DNA from: Acidobacteriota bacterium
Lineage (GTDB): Bacteria > Acidobacteriota > Terriglobia > 20CM-2-55-15
DNA: 56,406 nucleotides
Direction: 5' to 3'
NCBI GenBank assembly: GCA_003223875.1
Contig: QHWY01000106.1
Coordinates: 1 to 56,406, forward strand
Every line of letters begins with the position of its first letter. The stretch's first letter is position 1. The translations under genes and the position numbers were made by a program. Under the pieces are notes generated by a model, which saw only the letters and a list, made by a program, of their open reading frames with translations, was not told where the DNA came from and did no database searches. This document shows, piece by piece, positions 33,223 to 41,667 of the stretch.

Positions 33223-33768
33223 CTAAACTCCCGTAGACGACGAGCGGACTATGACGTAGATCACGCACGGCACCATGCTGCCGTTCGGGCCTGGGAGTTC
33301 AGTTCTGTTTAGAAACTGGGCTCCTATTTTTTCGAGGGCCTTTCGCGAGCGGAAATTATTTTCTCCGACTTGGAAAATGACACGATCGACAAACCGGAAG
33401 GCATGATCGAGCATGAGGGACTTCAATTCGCCGTTGTATGCTCCGCCCCAAAATGCTCGCTCGACGAACGTAAACCCGACCATCACCTCACGCTGCTCGG
33501 CGCTGTATTCGTAATAACGGGAGCTTCCAATGATCCTTCCCGACTTTCGTTCGATGATCGCAAAAGCACCCTTGGATTCCATCGCGCTATCAAAGAACTG
33601 CTGAAAGACGTCGCGCTTGTAGCGCTCCCGGTCTGGATGCTGCTCCCAGATGAGCGGATCGCTCGCGGCTTCGAACAGAGCCGCGAAATCGGCGGGATGA
33701 AGAGGACGCAGCTCGATTAAGTTGCCGGTCAGCACGGGCTGCCGATCGAATTCGATATCCGGCTTCAC
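33223..33768 (-). CDS. GNAT acetyltransferase, RimJ/RimL-like
   Basis: A 181-residue protein. LIELRPLHPADFAALFEAASDPLIW near residues 16-40 is the standard opening of RimJ/RimL-type GNATs, and SRYYEYSAEQREVMVGFTFVERAFWG, then VDRVIFQVGENNFRSRKALEKIGAQF complete the acetyl-CoA and substrate regions. Substrate unknown. Its start overlaps the stop of the ABM protein gene by 4 bp. Confidence 0.88.
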   Translation of the reverse strand: MKPDIEFDRQPVLTGNLIELRPLHPADFAALFEAASDPLIWEQHPDRERYKRDVFQQFFDSAMESKGAFAIIERKSGRIIGSSRYYEYSAEQREVMVGFTFVERAFWGGAYNGELKSLMLDHAFRFVDRVIFQVGENNFRSRKALEKIGAQFLNRTELPGPNGSMVPCVIYVIVRSSSTGV

Positions 33769-34460
33769 TCCAGAACCTTGAATAAGCGTTGGTCCATAGG
33801 GCTACCGAGGACAGGATTGACGGTATCGCGAAATTGCCGCGTATGCGCTGCCGCGTTATGCGCATCGAACGCCTTCTGGTTTTGCCAGGTCTCGACGATT
33901 GTGAAATGGTTTGGACGCGTCGAACCCTGCAAGACATCAAGGCGAACATTGCCCTCATCCTTTCGGCTGTCTTCCACCATTTTTTTGAGCAGAGCCGGAG
34001 CATCGAGGTCGCGTCCACCAATGTCCACGTGCGTCAAAACAACAATCGCCCGATCGTTCACCGCCGGCGCCGGACCAATCGCCAGAGTCCTGTATGACCG
34101 CTGATCGTAGGGACCCACCCGGATCGCATCGAGTTTCGTCAGCATCTGCTTTGTGTGCATCGCCATTCCATGCGCATCGAAAGCTTTTTGATCAGCCCAC
34201 TTTTCTACCAGCGCAAAGTGTGCCGGCCAGCCAATTTGCTCGAACAGTTCGAGGCTGACGAAACCTTCATCCTTCCTGCTCGCATCGCGGTATTGCTTGA
34301 GCGCCGCAACCCCCGCCGCTCTCGACCCGGGCATCACTTCAACATACGACACCGCGAAGAACGCGGGATCCGTCGTCAACACTCCACGGTTTTGCGCCGC
34401 GACTTTTGAAGAAAGGAGGGTGATGGTTAATAAGAAATAGACGACGTATCGATTTCGCAT
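33765..34460 (-). CDS. Secreted protein with two ABM (dimeric ferredoxin-like) domains
   Basis: A 231-residue exported protein with signal peptide (residues 1-22, ending VAA). Two antibiotic-biosynthesis-monooxygenase-like domains follow: the first around residues 33-120 (FFAVSYVEVMPGSRAAGVAAL, FALVEKWADQKAFDAHGMAMH), the second around 138-225 (AIVVLTHVDIGG, FTIVETWQNQKAFDAHNAAAH). The matching blocks show internal duplication. These domains often bind haem or aromatic substrates. Export makes a cytoplasmic antibiotic role unlikely. It is the first gene of an operon with the GNAT. Confidence 0.83.
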   Translation of the reverse strand: MRNRYVVYFLLTITLLSSKVAAQNRGVLTTDPAFFAVSYVEVMPGSRAAGVAALKQYRDASRKDEGFVSLELFEQIGWPAHFALVEKWADQKAFDAHGMAMHTKQMLTKLDAIRVGPYDQRSYRTLAIGPAPAVNDRAIVVLTHVDIGGRDLDAPALLKKMVEDSRKDEGNVRLDVLQGSTRPNHFTIVETWQNQKAFDAHNAAAHTRQFRDTVNPVLGSPMDQRLFKVLE

Positions 34461-34608
34461 TGTGCCTCACTTGATGCGTACGCGCTACTTTAGTTCTTTC
34501 GGCGTTATCTTAAGCCGAAATGCCGTGGAGAACAATTCTGCAGTTGACGGGGATAGAAGCGGGCGTGGTTGAGGGCTCTGATTGTCGGCGATTTCGGCGA
34601 TAACGCGA

Positions 34609-35928
34609 CTACTCGTGCCGAGCCATAGCGGAATCGCGCAAAGTATCCCGCATACTCACCGATACGATGAGCGAGATCGCTATGACGCCGCTGAGGTAAT
34701 AGTAGAACCAGCTTTCATGGCCGATGGATTTGAACCAGAGCGCGATGGATTCGGCGGGGCCGCCAAAAATTGACACCGTCACGGCGTACGGCAAGCCGAC
34801 ACCGGTAGCGCGTACCAGCGTGGGGAACAGTTCGGCTTTAACAACCGCGTTAATGGATGTGTAACCCGCCACGATCGCCCACGCAGCTGCGATCAAAAGG
34901 AAAGCCGTCCCGGCACTCTTCGTTGATTGCAACGCGTTAAGAAGGGGGATTGTGAACAAAGTGCCCATCGCACCGAACCAAATGAGCAGCCACCGACGGC
35001 CAATTCTGTCGGAAACCGCACCGTAGATCGGCTGCAGGCACAGAGCGAAAACTAGTGACGCTCCGCTGACGAGCGTTGTCTGGTTGTCACTCATACCAAC
35101 AGACAACTTCAGGAACTTTTGCATGTAGGTCGTGTAGGTATAGAAAGCGGTCGTACCTCCGGCAGTGAGTCCCACGACGATCATGACTTCGCGCGGATAG
35201 TCGAAAAGCTTGCGCAGGGAGCTTTCGCGACGCGGCTTCTTCGCCTCGATAAATGCATCCGTCTCGTGCAGGTTGCGGCGCATCATCAGTGCGGTGATGG
35301 CAAGTACGGCTCCGATGACGAACGGTATGCGCCAGCCCCACGCTCTCAACTGAGCAGGAGTGAGCAATAGCTGCTGCAGGACAAGCAGGACCAGAAGCGC
35401 GCACAGCTGCCCGCCGATCAATGTGACGTATTGAAAGCTGGAATAAAACCCGCGATGTTTCTGGTCCGCCATCTCGCTCAGGTATGTGGCGCTGGCTCCG
35501 TACTCACCACCAAGACTCAATCCCTGAATGACGCGTGCAAAACCAAGAAGCGCGGGCGCCGCCGCTCCGATGGAGGCATAGGTCGGTGTGACGGCGATCA
35601 TCAACGACCCGAAACACATGAGCAGTACCGATAGCATGAGCGCATTTCGCCGCCCATAATGATCGGCGAGATGCCCGAAGAACCAGCCGCCGACCGGCCG
35701 CACGATGAAGCCGATCGCAAACAAAATGGCCGCATTCAATTGCTGTATGACGGGATTGTTGCCCGGAAAAAACGAAGCGGCGAAGTAGAGAGCAAATGCC
35801 GTATAGACGTAGAAGTCATACCATTCGACGAGATTGCCGACGGAACCAATGAAGATGGCTTTCAGCCTGCGCTGTACATCAGAAAAACGCAGGCGGTCGT
35901 CTTCTACGCGGATGGAAACCGTAGCCAC
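34609..35928 (-). CDS. MFS transporter, metabolite:H+ symporter (MHS)-like
   Basis: A roughly 440-residue, 12-helix permease. KAIFIGSVGNLVEWYDFYVYTAFALYFAASFF near the N-terminus is diagnostic of the MHS group (alpha-ketoglutarate, proline/betaine, citrate symporters), as are GFIVRPVGGWFFGHLADHYGRRNAL and SLGGEYGASATYLSEMA. The frame is open to 36000, but that overlaps the GlcG-like gene; GTG at 35928, 11 bp after the GlcG stop, gives a normal N-terminus. No clear ribosome-binding site precedes it, so the exact start is uncertain. It is the last gene of the sulfite-oxidase operon. Confidence 0.85.
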   Translation of the reverse strand: MATVSIRVEDDRLRFSDVQRRLKAIFIGSVGNLVEWYDFYVYTAFALYFAASFFPGNNPVIQQLNAAILFAIGFIVRPVGGWFFGHLADHYGRRNALMLSVLLMCFGSLMIAVTPTYASIGAAAPALLGFARVIQGLSLGGEYGASATYLSEMADQKHRGFYSSFQYVTLIGGQLCALLVLLVLQQLLLTPAQLRAWGWRIPFVIGAVLAITALMMRRNLHETDAFIEAKKPRRESSLRKLFDYPREVMIVVGLTAGGTTAFYTYTTYMQKFLKLSVGMSDNQTTLVSGASLVFALCLQPIYGAVSDRIGRRWLLIWFGAMGTLFTIPLLNALQSTKSAGTAFLLIAAAWAIVAGYTSINAVVKAELFPTLVRATGVGLPYAVTVSIFGGPAESIALWFKSIGHESWFYYYLSGVIAISLIVSVSMRDTLRDSAMARHE

Positions 35929-35939
35929 GGGCAAAGAGA

Positions 35940-36446
35940 TCAATTCGGACCGTTTGATTTCAGCAGCTCCGCAACTTTCGCAACCCCGGCTTTCGCGCAC
36001 GCATCGTCCTGTTCTTGCGTCGAGCCGGAACTGCCTACGGCCCCAATGACGTCGTTGCCGATCTGAATCGGTACGCCGCCGCCAAGAGCGAGAATATCGG
36101 CGATGTCGCGTTGTGGGGCATATTTCGGATCCATGGTTCGCTTCTGAAATTCCAATGTGGTCGTCCGGAACATCCGCGCGGTGTAAGCCTTGCGCCGCGC
36201 CATTTCCACTTGTTGCGCGCTCCCGTTTTCGTCACGCATCATGACCAGTACCTGTCCGGCACGATCGACGACGGCGACCGCCGTGTTGTACCCCTTCGAT
36301 TTGCATTCGGCAAGCGTGGCTTCAGCGATAATTTTCGCCATGTTCAACGATATGGTCCGTTGCGTGACAACTCCTTGCGCTCCCGCCCGCACCGGCAACA
36401 TAGCCACGATCCCAACCAGAACAACTGCTCTTAGCGCGTAGTACAT
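35940..36446 (-). CDS. Secreted GlcG/HbpS-type haem-binding protein
   Basis: A 168-residue exported protein with signal peptide (residues 1-23, ending AGA). The mature part is a GlcG/HbpS domain: LNMAKIIAEATLAECKSKGYNTAVAVVDRAGQVLVMMRD, then MARRKAYTARMF and GGGVPIQIGNDVIGAVGSSGSTQEQDDACAKAG. HbpS relatives bind haem and sense redox. It lies 12 bp after the sulfite oxidase gene and 11 bp before the MHS transporter, so all three are probably one operon. A paralogue is encoded at 46596. Confidence 0.88.
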   Translation of the reverse strand: MYYALRAVVLVGIVAMLPVRAGAQGVVTQRTISLNMAKIIAEATLAECKSKGYNTAVAVVDRAGQVLVMMRDENGSAQQVEMARRKAYTARMFRTTTLEFQKRTMDPKYAPQRDIADILALGGGVPIQIGNDVIGAVGSSGSTQEQDDACAKAGVAKVAELLKSNGPN

Positions 36447-36458
36447 TGACCCTCCAAT

Positions 36459-37619
36459 CTAGGAAATCATCACTTTTCGAGGATGCTGCGAATTATCTTC
36501 GAGGAATGACTTCTTGTTCTCCAGATCCTTTTCCGTCGGCTGCACTTTTCCGCTCACATCCGTTACACGGGAGACCAATGTGTGCTCACCAGGAGTGGCG
36601 CCGGTCCACATGTACGTGAACAGCTTCCAGGAGTATTTGCTGTGGGTAGCCGGATCCAGCGTCGCCGCCTGCCATGGTCCCTCGTCGATGCTGACCTCGA
36701 TGGATTTGATCGGAGTGCCATCGTTCAGCACGACTCCGAGCACTTTGTAGCGGCTGCCGTCTCGCGTGACGCGCGCGATGAACGACTTCAGTTGCATATG
36801 CGTGACTGCGGTCTCGTTCCACCTCATTTCGCCATCGATCATCTCGCCTCGAACCGTGCGGTACCAACGCGCCTGATATTTGCCGAGATACTGTTCCTCC
36901 TGGGCATGGATCTGCGATAGCCACTTCACGTTCGATACGCCATACCAGCCCGGGACAATCAGCCGCAGGGGCGAGCCTTGAAAGCGCGTCAGCGCTTCCC
37001 CGCTCAACGCCCACGCCAGAAACGGATCCGAAGACAGCGCTTTTTCGCGCGGCAGGCTGCGGCCGAACTGGTAGTCGAAGTCGTATTTCTGCGTCCGAAA
37101 CTCCACTTCCTCTTTGCCGTGGTCGGCACCGTAGAAGACAAACTCTCGCGCGTTAGACTTCACACCCGCGGAATCCAGAACATTCTTTAAAGGAATGCCG
37201 GTCCATTTTCCGTTGGAAGAGAGACCCTGCAGCGGACGGCGATTGCCCGAGCATTCGAAGCCTGCGATGAGTTCCGTAGTGTGCATTTTCTTAAGGTCGT
37301 CGAGCGACAATGACAACGGACGCTCGACCAACCCCGAAACCTTTAGGCGAAACGTCGCCGGATCGATTTCAGGATGGCCGTAATGCTGAGTCGTGAAGAA
37401 CTTGTCTTTCGGCGTAAATGCTCCGTCGATCGTGCGGATGTCCAGATTCCGCCGGTCCGGTGCCGGTGTGAAATTCGCGTTTGCCGGAATATCCGTGAAT
37501 GGCACGAGCGTCTCACCTTCAGCCAGCGCGGGCAGTGCCCATTCCGGCACGCCGAAAACACTAAGTCCTGCCAGCGCCAAACCTCCCTTCAGAATTTCCC
37601 GGCGCGTCTGATTCGCCAT
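36459..37619 (-). CDS. Sulfite oxidase-family molybdopterin oxidoreductase, Tat-exported
   Basis: A 386-residue enzyme starting MANQTRREILKGGLALAGL, a twin-arginine signal. The catalytic Mo ligand Cys is in GFECSGNRR near residue 137. The molybdopterin domain includes HYGHPEIDPATFRLKVSGLV and GSPLRLIVPGWYGVSNVKWL; the C-terminal dimerisation domain has IKSIEVSIDEGPWQ. It has no haem domain, so an external cytochrome must accept electrons. ATG 37619 is preceded by AAAGGAG; the frame upstream to 37817 lies in a repeat. It may oxidise sulfite or another sulfur or N-oxide compound. Confidence 0.88.
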   Translation of the reverse strand: MANQTRREILKGGLALAGLSVFGVPEWALPALAEGETLVPFTDIPANANFTPAPDRRNLDIRTIDGAFTPKDKFFTTQHYGHPEIDPATFRLKVSGLVERPLSLSLDDLKKMHTTELIAGFECSGNRRPLQGLSSNGKWTGIPLKNVLDSAGVKSNAREFVFYGADHGKEEVEFRTQKYDFDYQFGRSLPREKALSSDPFLAWALSGEALTRFQGSPLRLIVPGWYGVSNVKWLSQIHAQEEQYLGKYQARWYRTVRGEMIDGEMRWNETAVTHMQLKSFIARVTRDGSRYKVLGVVLNDGTPIKSIEVSIDEGPWQAATLDPATHSKYSWKLFTYMWTGATPGEHTLVSRVTDVSGKVQPTEKDLENKKSFLEDNSQHPRKVMIS

Positions 37620-37691
37620 ATTCGGTTCTCCTTTCTTATGAACGTCGATTCTTATCATGAACGGAGTTGTTCTGGCTATTCGAATCAAAAG

Positions 37692-37812
37692 CACCCCTCC
37701 TAAGTTAGGAGGGGTGCCGAGCGGAGCGAGGCGGGGTGGTTCCTCTTCGGAACTGTTTTGCTTCGGAACCACCCCGGCCCTTCGGGCCACCCCTCCTAAC
37801 TTAGGAGGGGAG
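37692..37812. repeat. Type B intergenic palindrome, copy 2
   Basis: CCCCTCCTAAGTTAGGAGGGG-type outer hairpins (21 bp, arms CCCCTCCTAA) with inner GGGGTGGTTCC and GGAACCACCCC arms. It lies 2 bp downstream of the hrpB stop codon and upstream of the sulfite oxidase promoter, so hrpB may end at it. Confidence 0.9.
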
Positions 37813-37813
37813 C

Positions 37814-40360
37814 TCATCTCCAGTCGTGTTTCGGGTACTTGCGCTGCAACTCCGATTTGATCCGTGGGTAATGTTCACGCCAAAAATTGGTGAGGTCCTG
37901 CGTGACTTGTACAGGACGCATACTGGGCGCCAGAATATGAATGCTCAGAGGCACGCGGGCCATGGCGATACGGGGTGTCTCGGTCACGCCGAACAGCTCC
38001 TGAATGCGCAGTGAAATATAAGGGAGTCCGTTCGCTTCGTATGTCACTTTTGGCGAGCGGCCATTGGATAGAGTGACGCGCTCCGGAGCGTACTCTTCAA
38101 CCAACTCTCGTTGACCAGCCGACAGCCACGACTTTACGGCCGACTTGATATCACGGTCTTTAACATCTTTAAAACTGAATGAGCCGAGACAAAGCTGCTC
38201 GACGATGTGGCGCCTGTCATCGTCTCGAATCGGCGGCAGTTCGAATTCCGGGCACCGCTCCGACAACAGATTCAACCTCAATATCCATTGCTCGACGGCG
38301 TGATCCCAATTCGGTAATTGCAGCCGGCCGGCCAGAATCTCCTCCGCAAGCAGCCGCGCCGCGGCGTCGGCCGGCGGCGGTTCGATCCGTTTCGATTCGA
38401 GCACAATATCGCGGAAGAGCACGAGTTCCGCGGCCTGCACTCTTCTTACGGCAGCATCAAACGTCGTTCGCACCTCCGATCGTATATCGTTCGGAAACAG
38501 TTCTCGGAGCCAATCCGCTTCGATTGCCGTAGCGAGCGACAGGACGGTATTCATTTCTCCGGGCCGCCCGCCGATCTCATGAATTTCAGCCGTCACGAGA
38601 AGCGGGTAACCACGCACGACGCTTTCGCGCGCCAGCGTGCCTCGCCGGCCATGCACGAGGTCGCATCGCAGTGTTCCTTCGACCATCCTTGCGATGCGAT
38701 CGCTGAAACCGATCACGATGCACTTTCGCAGTCCTTCATCATCGATGATTCCGCTCGACTTGGGCGGTTTCGCATCGAGACCTTCGCTCCGGGCGATATG
38801 CAAGAACTGGTCGTGCAGCGGCCCGACCTGCCGCGCCGTTACTCCGTGAATGCCGAACTTGCGCAGGACATCGATTCGAAATTCATTCTCCACCGCAAAC
38901 CGCCACGCGCCGATCAGAATCCAAAAATCCGACGTATCTTGGGCGCCAAAGAGTTCATTGCGTGCCTCCAGAACGTCCTTTCCCGGATTGCGCACCAGCA
39001 AGTCGCGGCCTTGCGTCAAAGCCGCGATGAGGCACGCGTGATATACGCAGCCATATTCCTGTGCGGCCAGAAGCATGCGCGCGTACCTGGGATGGACCGG
39101 AAACGCAAGCATCCGGCGGCCGAGGTCCGTAATGCTGGACTGCTTCAGCGCTCCCAAATCCATCAACAAATGCTCGGCATGATCCAGAGCTTTCTCGGGC
39201 GGTGGCTCGAGCCATCGAAAATTTCGCAGGTCTTCTACACCGGCCGCCTTGAGCGTCAGTAGCACTTCGGAAAGATCCAGACGCTGAATCTCAGGGAGTT
39301 CCTGTAATGGCCGCTCGGCATGTTCGGACTTCGACCACAGCCGGAAGCACCTTCCGGGCGCGGTTCGCCCGGCGCGTCCGGCGCGTTGTTCGGCGCTCGA
39401 CTGGCTGATCCGCTCGACGAAGAGAGTATTGATTCCCCGATGCGGGTCGTAGCGCGGGATCCGCGCCAGACCACTATCGATAACGACGCGGATTCCCTCA
39501 ATGGTGATGGACGTCTCCGCGACATTCGTGGCAACAACAATCTTCGAGCGTTCGTATTGCGCGACCGCTTGATCTTGATCGCGCGGCGGCAATTCTCCAT
39601 GCAGCGGAAGGAGAAGGTAACCCTTCGATTCGGGTTTCTGGCGGACTGCCTCGATCGTGCGATGGATTTCGTACGAACCCGGCATGAAGATGAGCACGTC
39701 GGGAGAACCATCACCGAGATGAACACTTTTGGTAAATGCGTCAGCGGCCAAATCCCAGACTGGTGGCGCATTGCTGCCCAACCGGCGCGGCAAGTAATCC
39801 ACATCAACCGGAAACGTCCGCCCTTCCGAACTCACGACAACGCACGGTGCGAGATACTTTTCTAGCGCGCGGGTGTCCAGCGTCGCAGACATCACGATAA
39901 GAAGTAGATCCGGCCGTAGTTGTTCTTGAATATCGACGGCACGGGCCAATGTGATATCGCCATACAAATGGCGTTCATGAAATTCATCGAAGATGATCGC
40001 CCGAATGCCCCTGAACGTCGGGTCGTCGATTAACTGCCGGAGCAAAATCCCTTCGGTTTCAAACTTGATGCGTGTCGCGCTGCTCGTCAGATTCTCGAAT
40101 CGGATTCGATAGCCGACCTCACGCCCCAGCTCGACGCCCAATTCCTTTGCCACCCGCGATGCAAGCAACCGGGCCGCAAGCCGGCGCGGCTGGAGAATCA
40201 CAACCTGGCCACTTCCGAGCAGTCCGTGGTTGAGCAGCATTTGCGGCACCTGTGTCGACTTGCCGGACCCTGTCGGCGCTTGAAGAACCAGTCGTCTGGT
40301 AGATGCGAGACTGGCGATGATCTCATGTTCGACTTCGTAAATGGGGAGCCGGTCACGCAT
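37814..40360 (-). CDS. hrpB: ATP-dependent RNA helicase HrpB
   Basis: An 848-residue DEAH-type helicase. Motif I is GSGKST near residue 33, motif II is DEFH (IIFDEFHERHLYGD) near residue 127, motif III SAT near residue 158 and motif VI QRAGRAGRTAPGRCFRLW near residue 330. The helicase-associated and HrpB C-terminal domains (MARVPLSIHILAPSMRPVQVTQDLTNFW, cut: SMRPVQVTQDL) complete the family. Cellular role in bacteria is uncertain. ATG 40360 (MRDRLP) was chosen; a TTG at 40375 is the alternative. Confidence 0.93.
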   Translation of the reverse strand: MRDRLPIYEVEHEIIASLASTRRLVLQAPTGSGKSTQVPQMLLNHGLLGSGQVVILQPRRLAARLLASRVAKELGVELGREVGYRIRFENLTSSATRIKFETEGILLRQLIDDPTFRGIRAIIFDEFHERHLYGDITLARAVDIQEQLRPDLLLIVMSATLDTRALEKYLAPCVVVSSEGRTFPVDVDYLPRRLGSNAPPVWDLAADAFTKSVHLGDGSPDVLIFMPGSYEIHRTIEAVRQKPESKGYLLLPLHGELPPRDQDQAVAQYERSKIVVATNVAETSITIEGIRVVIDSGLARIPRYDPHRGINTLFVERISQSSAEQRAGRAGRTAPGRCFRLWSKSEHAERPLQELPEIQRLDLSEVLLTLKAAGVEDLRNFRWLEPPPEKALDHAEHLLMDLGALKQSSITDLGRRMLAFPVHPRYARMLLAAQEYGCVYHACLIAALTQGRDLLVRNPGKDVLEARNELFGAQDTSDFWILIGAWRFAVENEFRIDVLRKFGIHGVTARQVGPLHDQFLHIARSEGLDAKPPKSSGIIDDEGLRKCIVIGFSDRIARMVEGTLRCDLVHGRRGTLARESVVRGYPLLVTAEIHEIGGRPGEMNTVLSLATAIEADWLRELFPNDIRSEVRTTFDAAVRRVQAAELVLFRDIVLESKRIEPPPADAAARLLAEEILAGRLQLPNWDHAVEQWILRLNLLSERCPEFELPPIRDDDRRHIVEQLCLGSFSFKDVKDRDIKSAVKSWLSAGQRELVEEYAPERVTLSNGRSPKVTYEANGLPYISLRIQELFGVTETPRIAMARVPLSIHILAPSMRPVQVTQDLTNFWREHYPRIKSELQRKYPKHDWR

Positions 40361-40377
40361 GGGTGTTATTCTCAATA

Positions 40378-40565
40378 CTGTAGCGGCGCTCTATGAGCAC
40401 CGGCAATCTCAACTGAAACACTGTCGGCGTCGGCTTTGCACAAAAAATACATCGTGGGCGCTCATAGAGCGCCCCTACAGTTGCGTACCCCAAGCTGTAG
40501 GGGCGGTCTATCACCGCCCAGGATTTTTTGTGCAAAGCCGTCGGCGTCATAGACCGCCGCTACAG
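40378..40565. repeat. Older CTGTAGCGGCG palindrome split by a MITE
   Basis: Arm CTGTAGCGGCGCTCTATGAG at 40378 pairs with the complement at 40541-40565 (TCATAGACCGCCGCTACAG). Between them is MITE copy 5 with its target duplication. Its arms are related to the MITE's inner arms (CTGTAGGGGCG...) but arranged with CTGTAG on the outside. Confidence 0.75.
40432..40539. mobile_element. 108-bp MITE, copy 5
   Basis: Forward orientation with the perfect 9-bp target duplication GTCGGCGTC at 40423-40431 and 40540-40548. It differs from copies 1 and 3 by at least one C-for-G change in the inner arm (TATCACCGCCC). It lies between hrpB and the relic carboxyltransferase gene. Confidence 0.95.
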
Positions 40566-40579
40566 AACTGGAACATCAC

Positions 40580-41029
40580 ATGAATAAAAAAGCCGTCGGA
40601 ATTACCGAGCTCGTCTTGCGAGACGGAAATCAATCGCTATTGGCCACGCGCATGCGTATTGAAGACATTCTACCGATTTGCGAGAAGCCCGACCGCGTCG
40701 GCTACTGGTCAGCGGAAGTGTGGGGAGGCGCGACCTTCGATGCCTGCATCCGTTATCTCGGCGAAGACCCGTGGGAGCGGCTGCGTCTGATCCGCAAAGC
40801 GATGCCCAATACGCCTCTTCAGATGCTACTCCGCGGCCAGAACATCCTCGGGTACAGACACTACGCCGACGACGTCGTCGAGAGCTTTGTCGAACGCGCT
40901 GCCGCAAACGGTATCGACATTTTTCGCATATTCGACGGGTTGAACGACCTTCGAAACATCGAGTGTGCCGTACGCGCGACGCTCCGCGTCCACAAACATG
41001 CGCAAGGAAACAGCCCTTCCTCGCTATGA
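40580..41029 (+). pseudogene. N-terminal fragment of a carboxyltransferase (oxaloacetate decarboxylase alpha / pyruvate carboxylase B type)
   Basis: About 142 residues match the start of biotin-dependent carboxyltransferase subunits: [18 protein letters not shown] (metal-binding Asp in LRDGNQS), [19 protein letters not shown] and [20 protein letters not shown], then FRIFDGLND. Family members run to roughly 450-600 residues. Here similarity stops after HKHAQG, and the frame ends at 41029 inside the 3' end of the convergent selenoprotein gene. The second half of the barrel is missing, so it cannot be active. Two mutations (EKPDRV instead of EKLDRV, FDGLND instead of FDALND) also fit decay. Confidence 0.8.
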
Positions 41030-41659
41030 ATTGCTCTCAGCATGTTTTGGATGCGCGCCTGCGGCCCGAACCTGTTGGGCAAGCACTTCGTACGGTTGAG
41101 CGCCGACGACTTTTGATCCGCCTGCGATAAAAGTGGGGACACCAGTGATGCCATAGCGGCGTGCCTTCTGCCAATCGGCATCGACGGCGTCTTTGAAAGT
41201 GCGGTTGTCCAGTACCGGCCGCGTTTCTTCCACAGGCAGCCCGAGCGACTGAGCGATCTCGAGAAGCACGTCCTTATTGGCGAGGTTGCGGCCTTCGACA
41301 AAATAAGCCTTGTACAGCGCGTCGTGGATCTTGTCGAAACCGGGTTTTGAATCCGCCCATTTTGCGAGTTCCTGCGCGAGGCGGCTATTGTACGTGTGCG
41401 TGCGCCGGTTATAAGGAAGATGTTCGATATCCATCAAACCTTTCATGCGCGCGTGCATGGCGTCGAGATCCAAGCCGCGGCCGGCGAACAGATCTTTCAA
41501 CGAAAGACCTTCGGCCGGAGTGTCCGGATGGAGGGGAAAGTACACCCACTGAACCTCAATGGTGTAACCCCGCTTGAGCCGCTCAATACGCCCCGTACTG
41601 AGATAGCACCAGGGTCAAACGAAGTCCGTGAATACTTCCAACTTTACAGCTTCGGCCAT
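41024..41659 (-). CDS. DsbA/FrnE-family oxidoreductase, probable selenoprotein (UPWC active site)
   Basis: From ATG 41659 the frame runs [14 protein letters not shown], then TGA at 41617-41615, then [13 protein letters not shown] and on without another stop to 41024 (211 codons). In DsbA/FrnE/HCCA-type proteins this position is the first Cys of CPWC, so the TGA most likely encodes selenocysteine. A hairpin at 41602-41582 begins 12 nt after it and meets the bacterial SECIS geometry. The rest is a complete DsbA-type protein: [30 protein letters not shown] and the cis-Pro loop GVPTF. TAAGG precedes the ATG. The gene lies 8 bp after the HAD gene, so they form an operon. A nonsense mutation is the alternative. 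Conventional calling would begin at a GTG after the active site. Confidence 0.82.
41582..41602 (-). promoter_or_regulatory. Candidate bacterial SECIS element
   Basis: On the minus strand the sequence folds as CTCAGTAC-GGGGC-GTATTGAG: an 8-bp stem (seven Watson-Crick, one G-U) and a five-base loop beginning with G. The loop begins 20 nt after the in-frame TGA, within the range known for bacterial SECIS elements read by SelB. It lies inside the coding sequence, as expected in bacteria. Confidence 0.75.
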
Positions 41660-41667
41660 AGTGTGCC

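Noticed and set aside
36570-37014. Frames overlapping the sulfite oxidase and HrpB genes on either strand
   Set aside because: They overlap well-supported genes and lack domains or ribosome-binding sites.
41615-41617. In-frame TGA treated as a simple nonsense mutation (pseudogene)
   Set aside because: It is at exactly the catalytic Cys codon, the remaining frame is intact and a SECIS-like hairpin follows at the right distance; selenocysteine explains all three.
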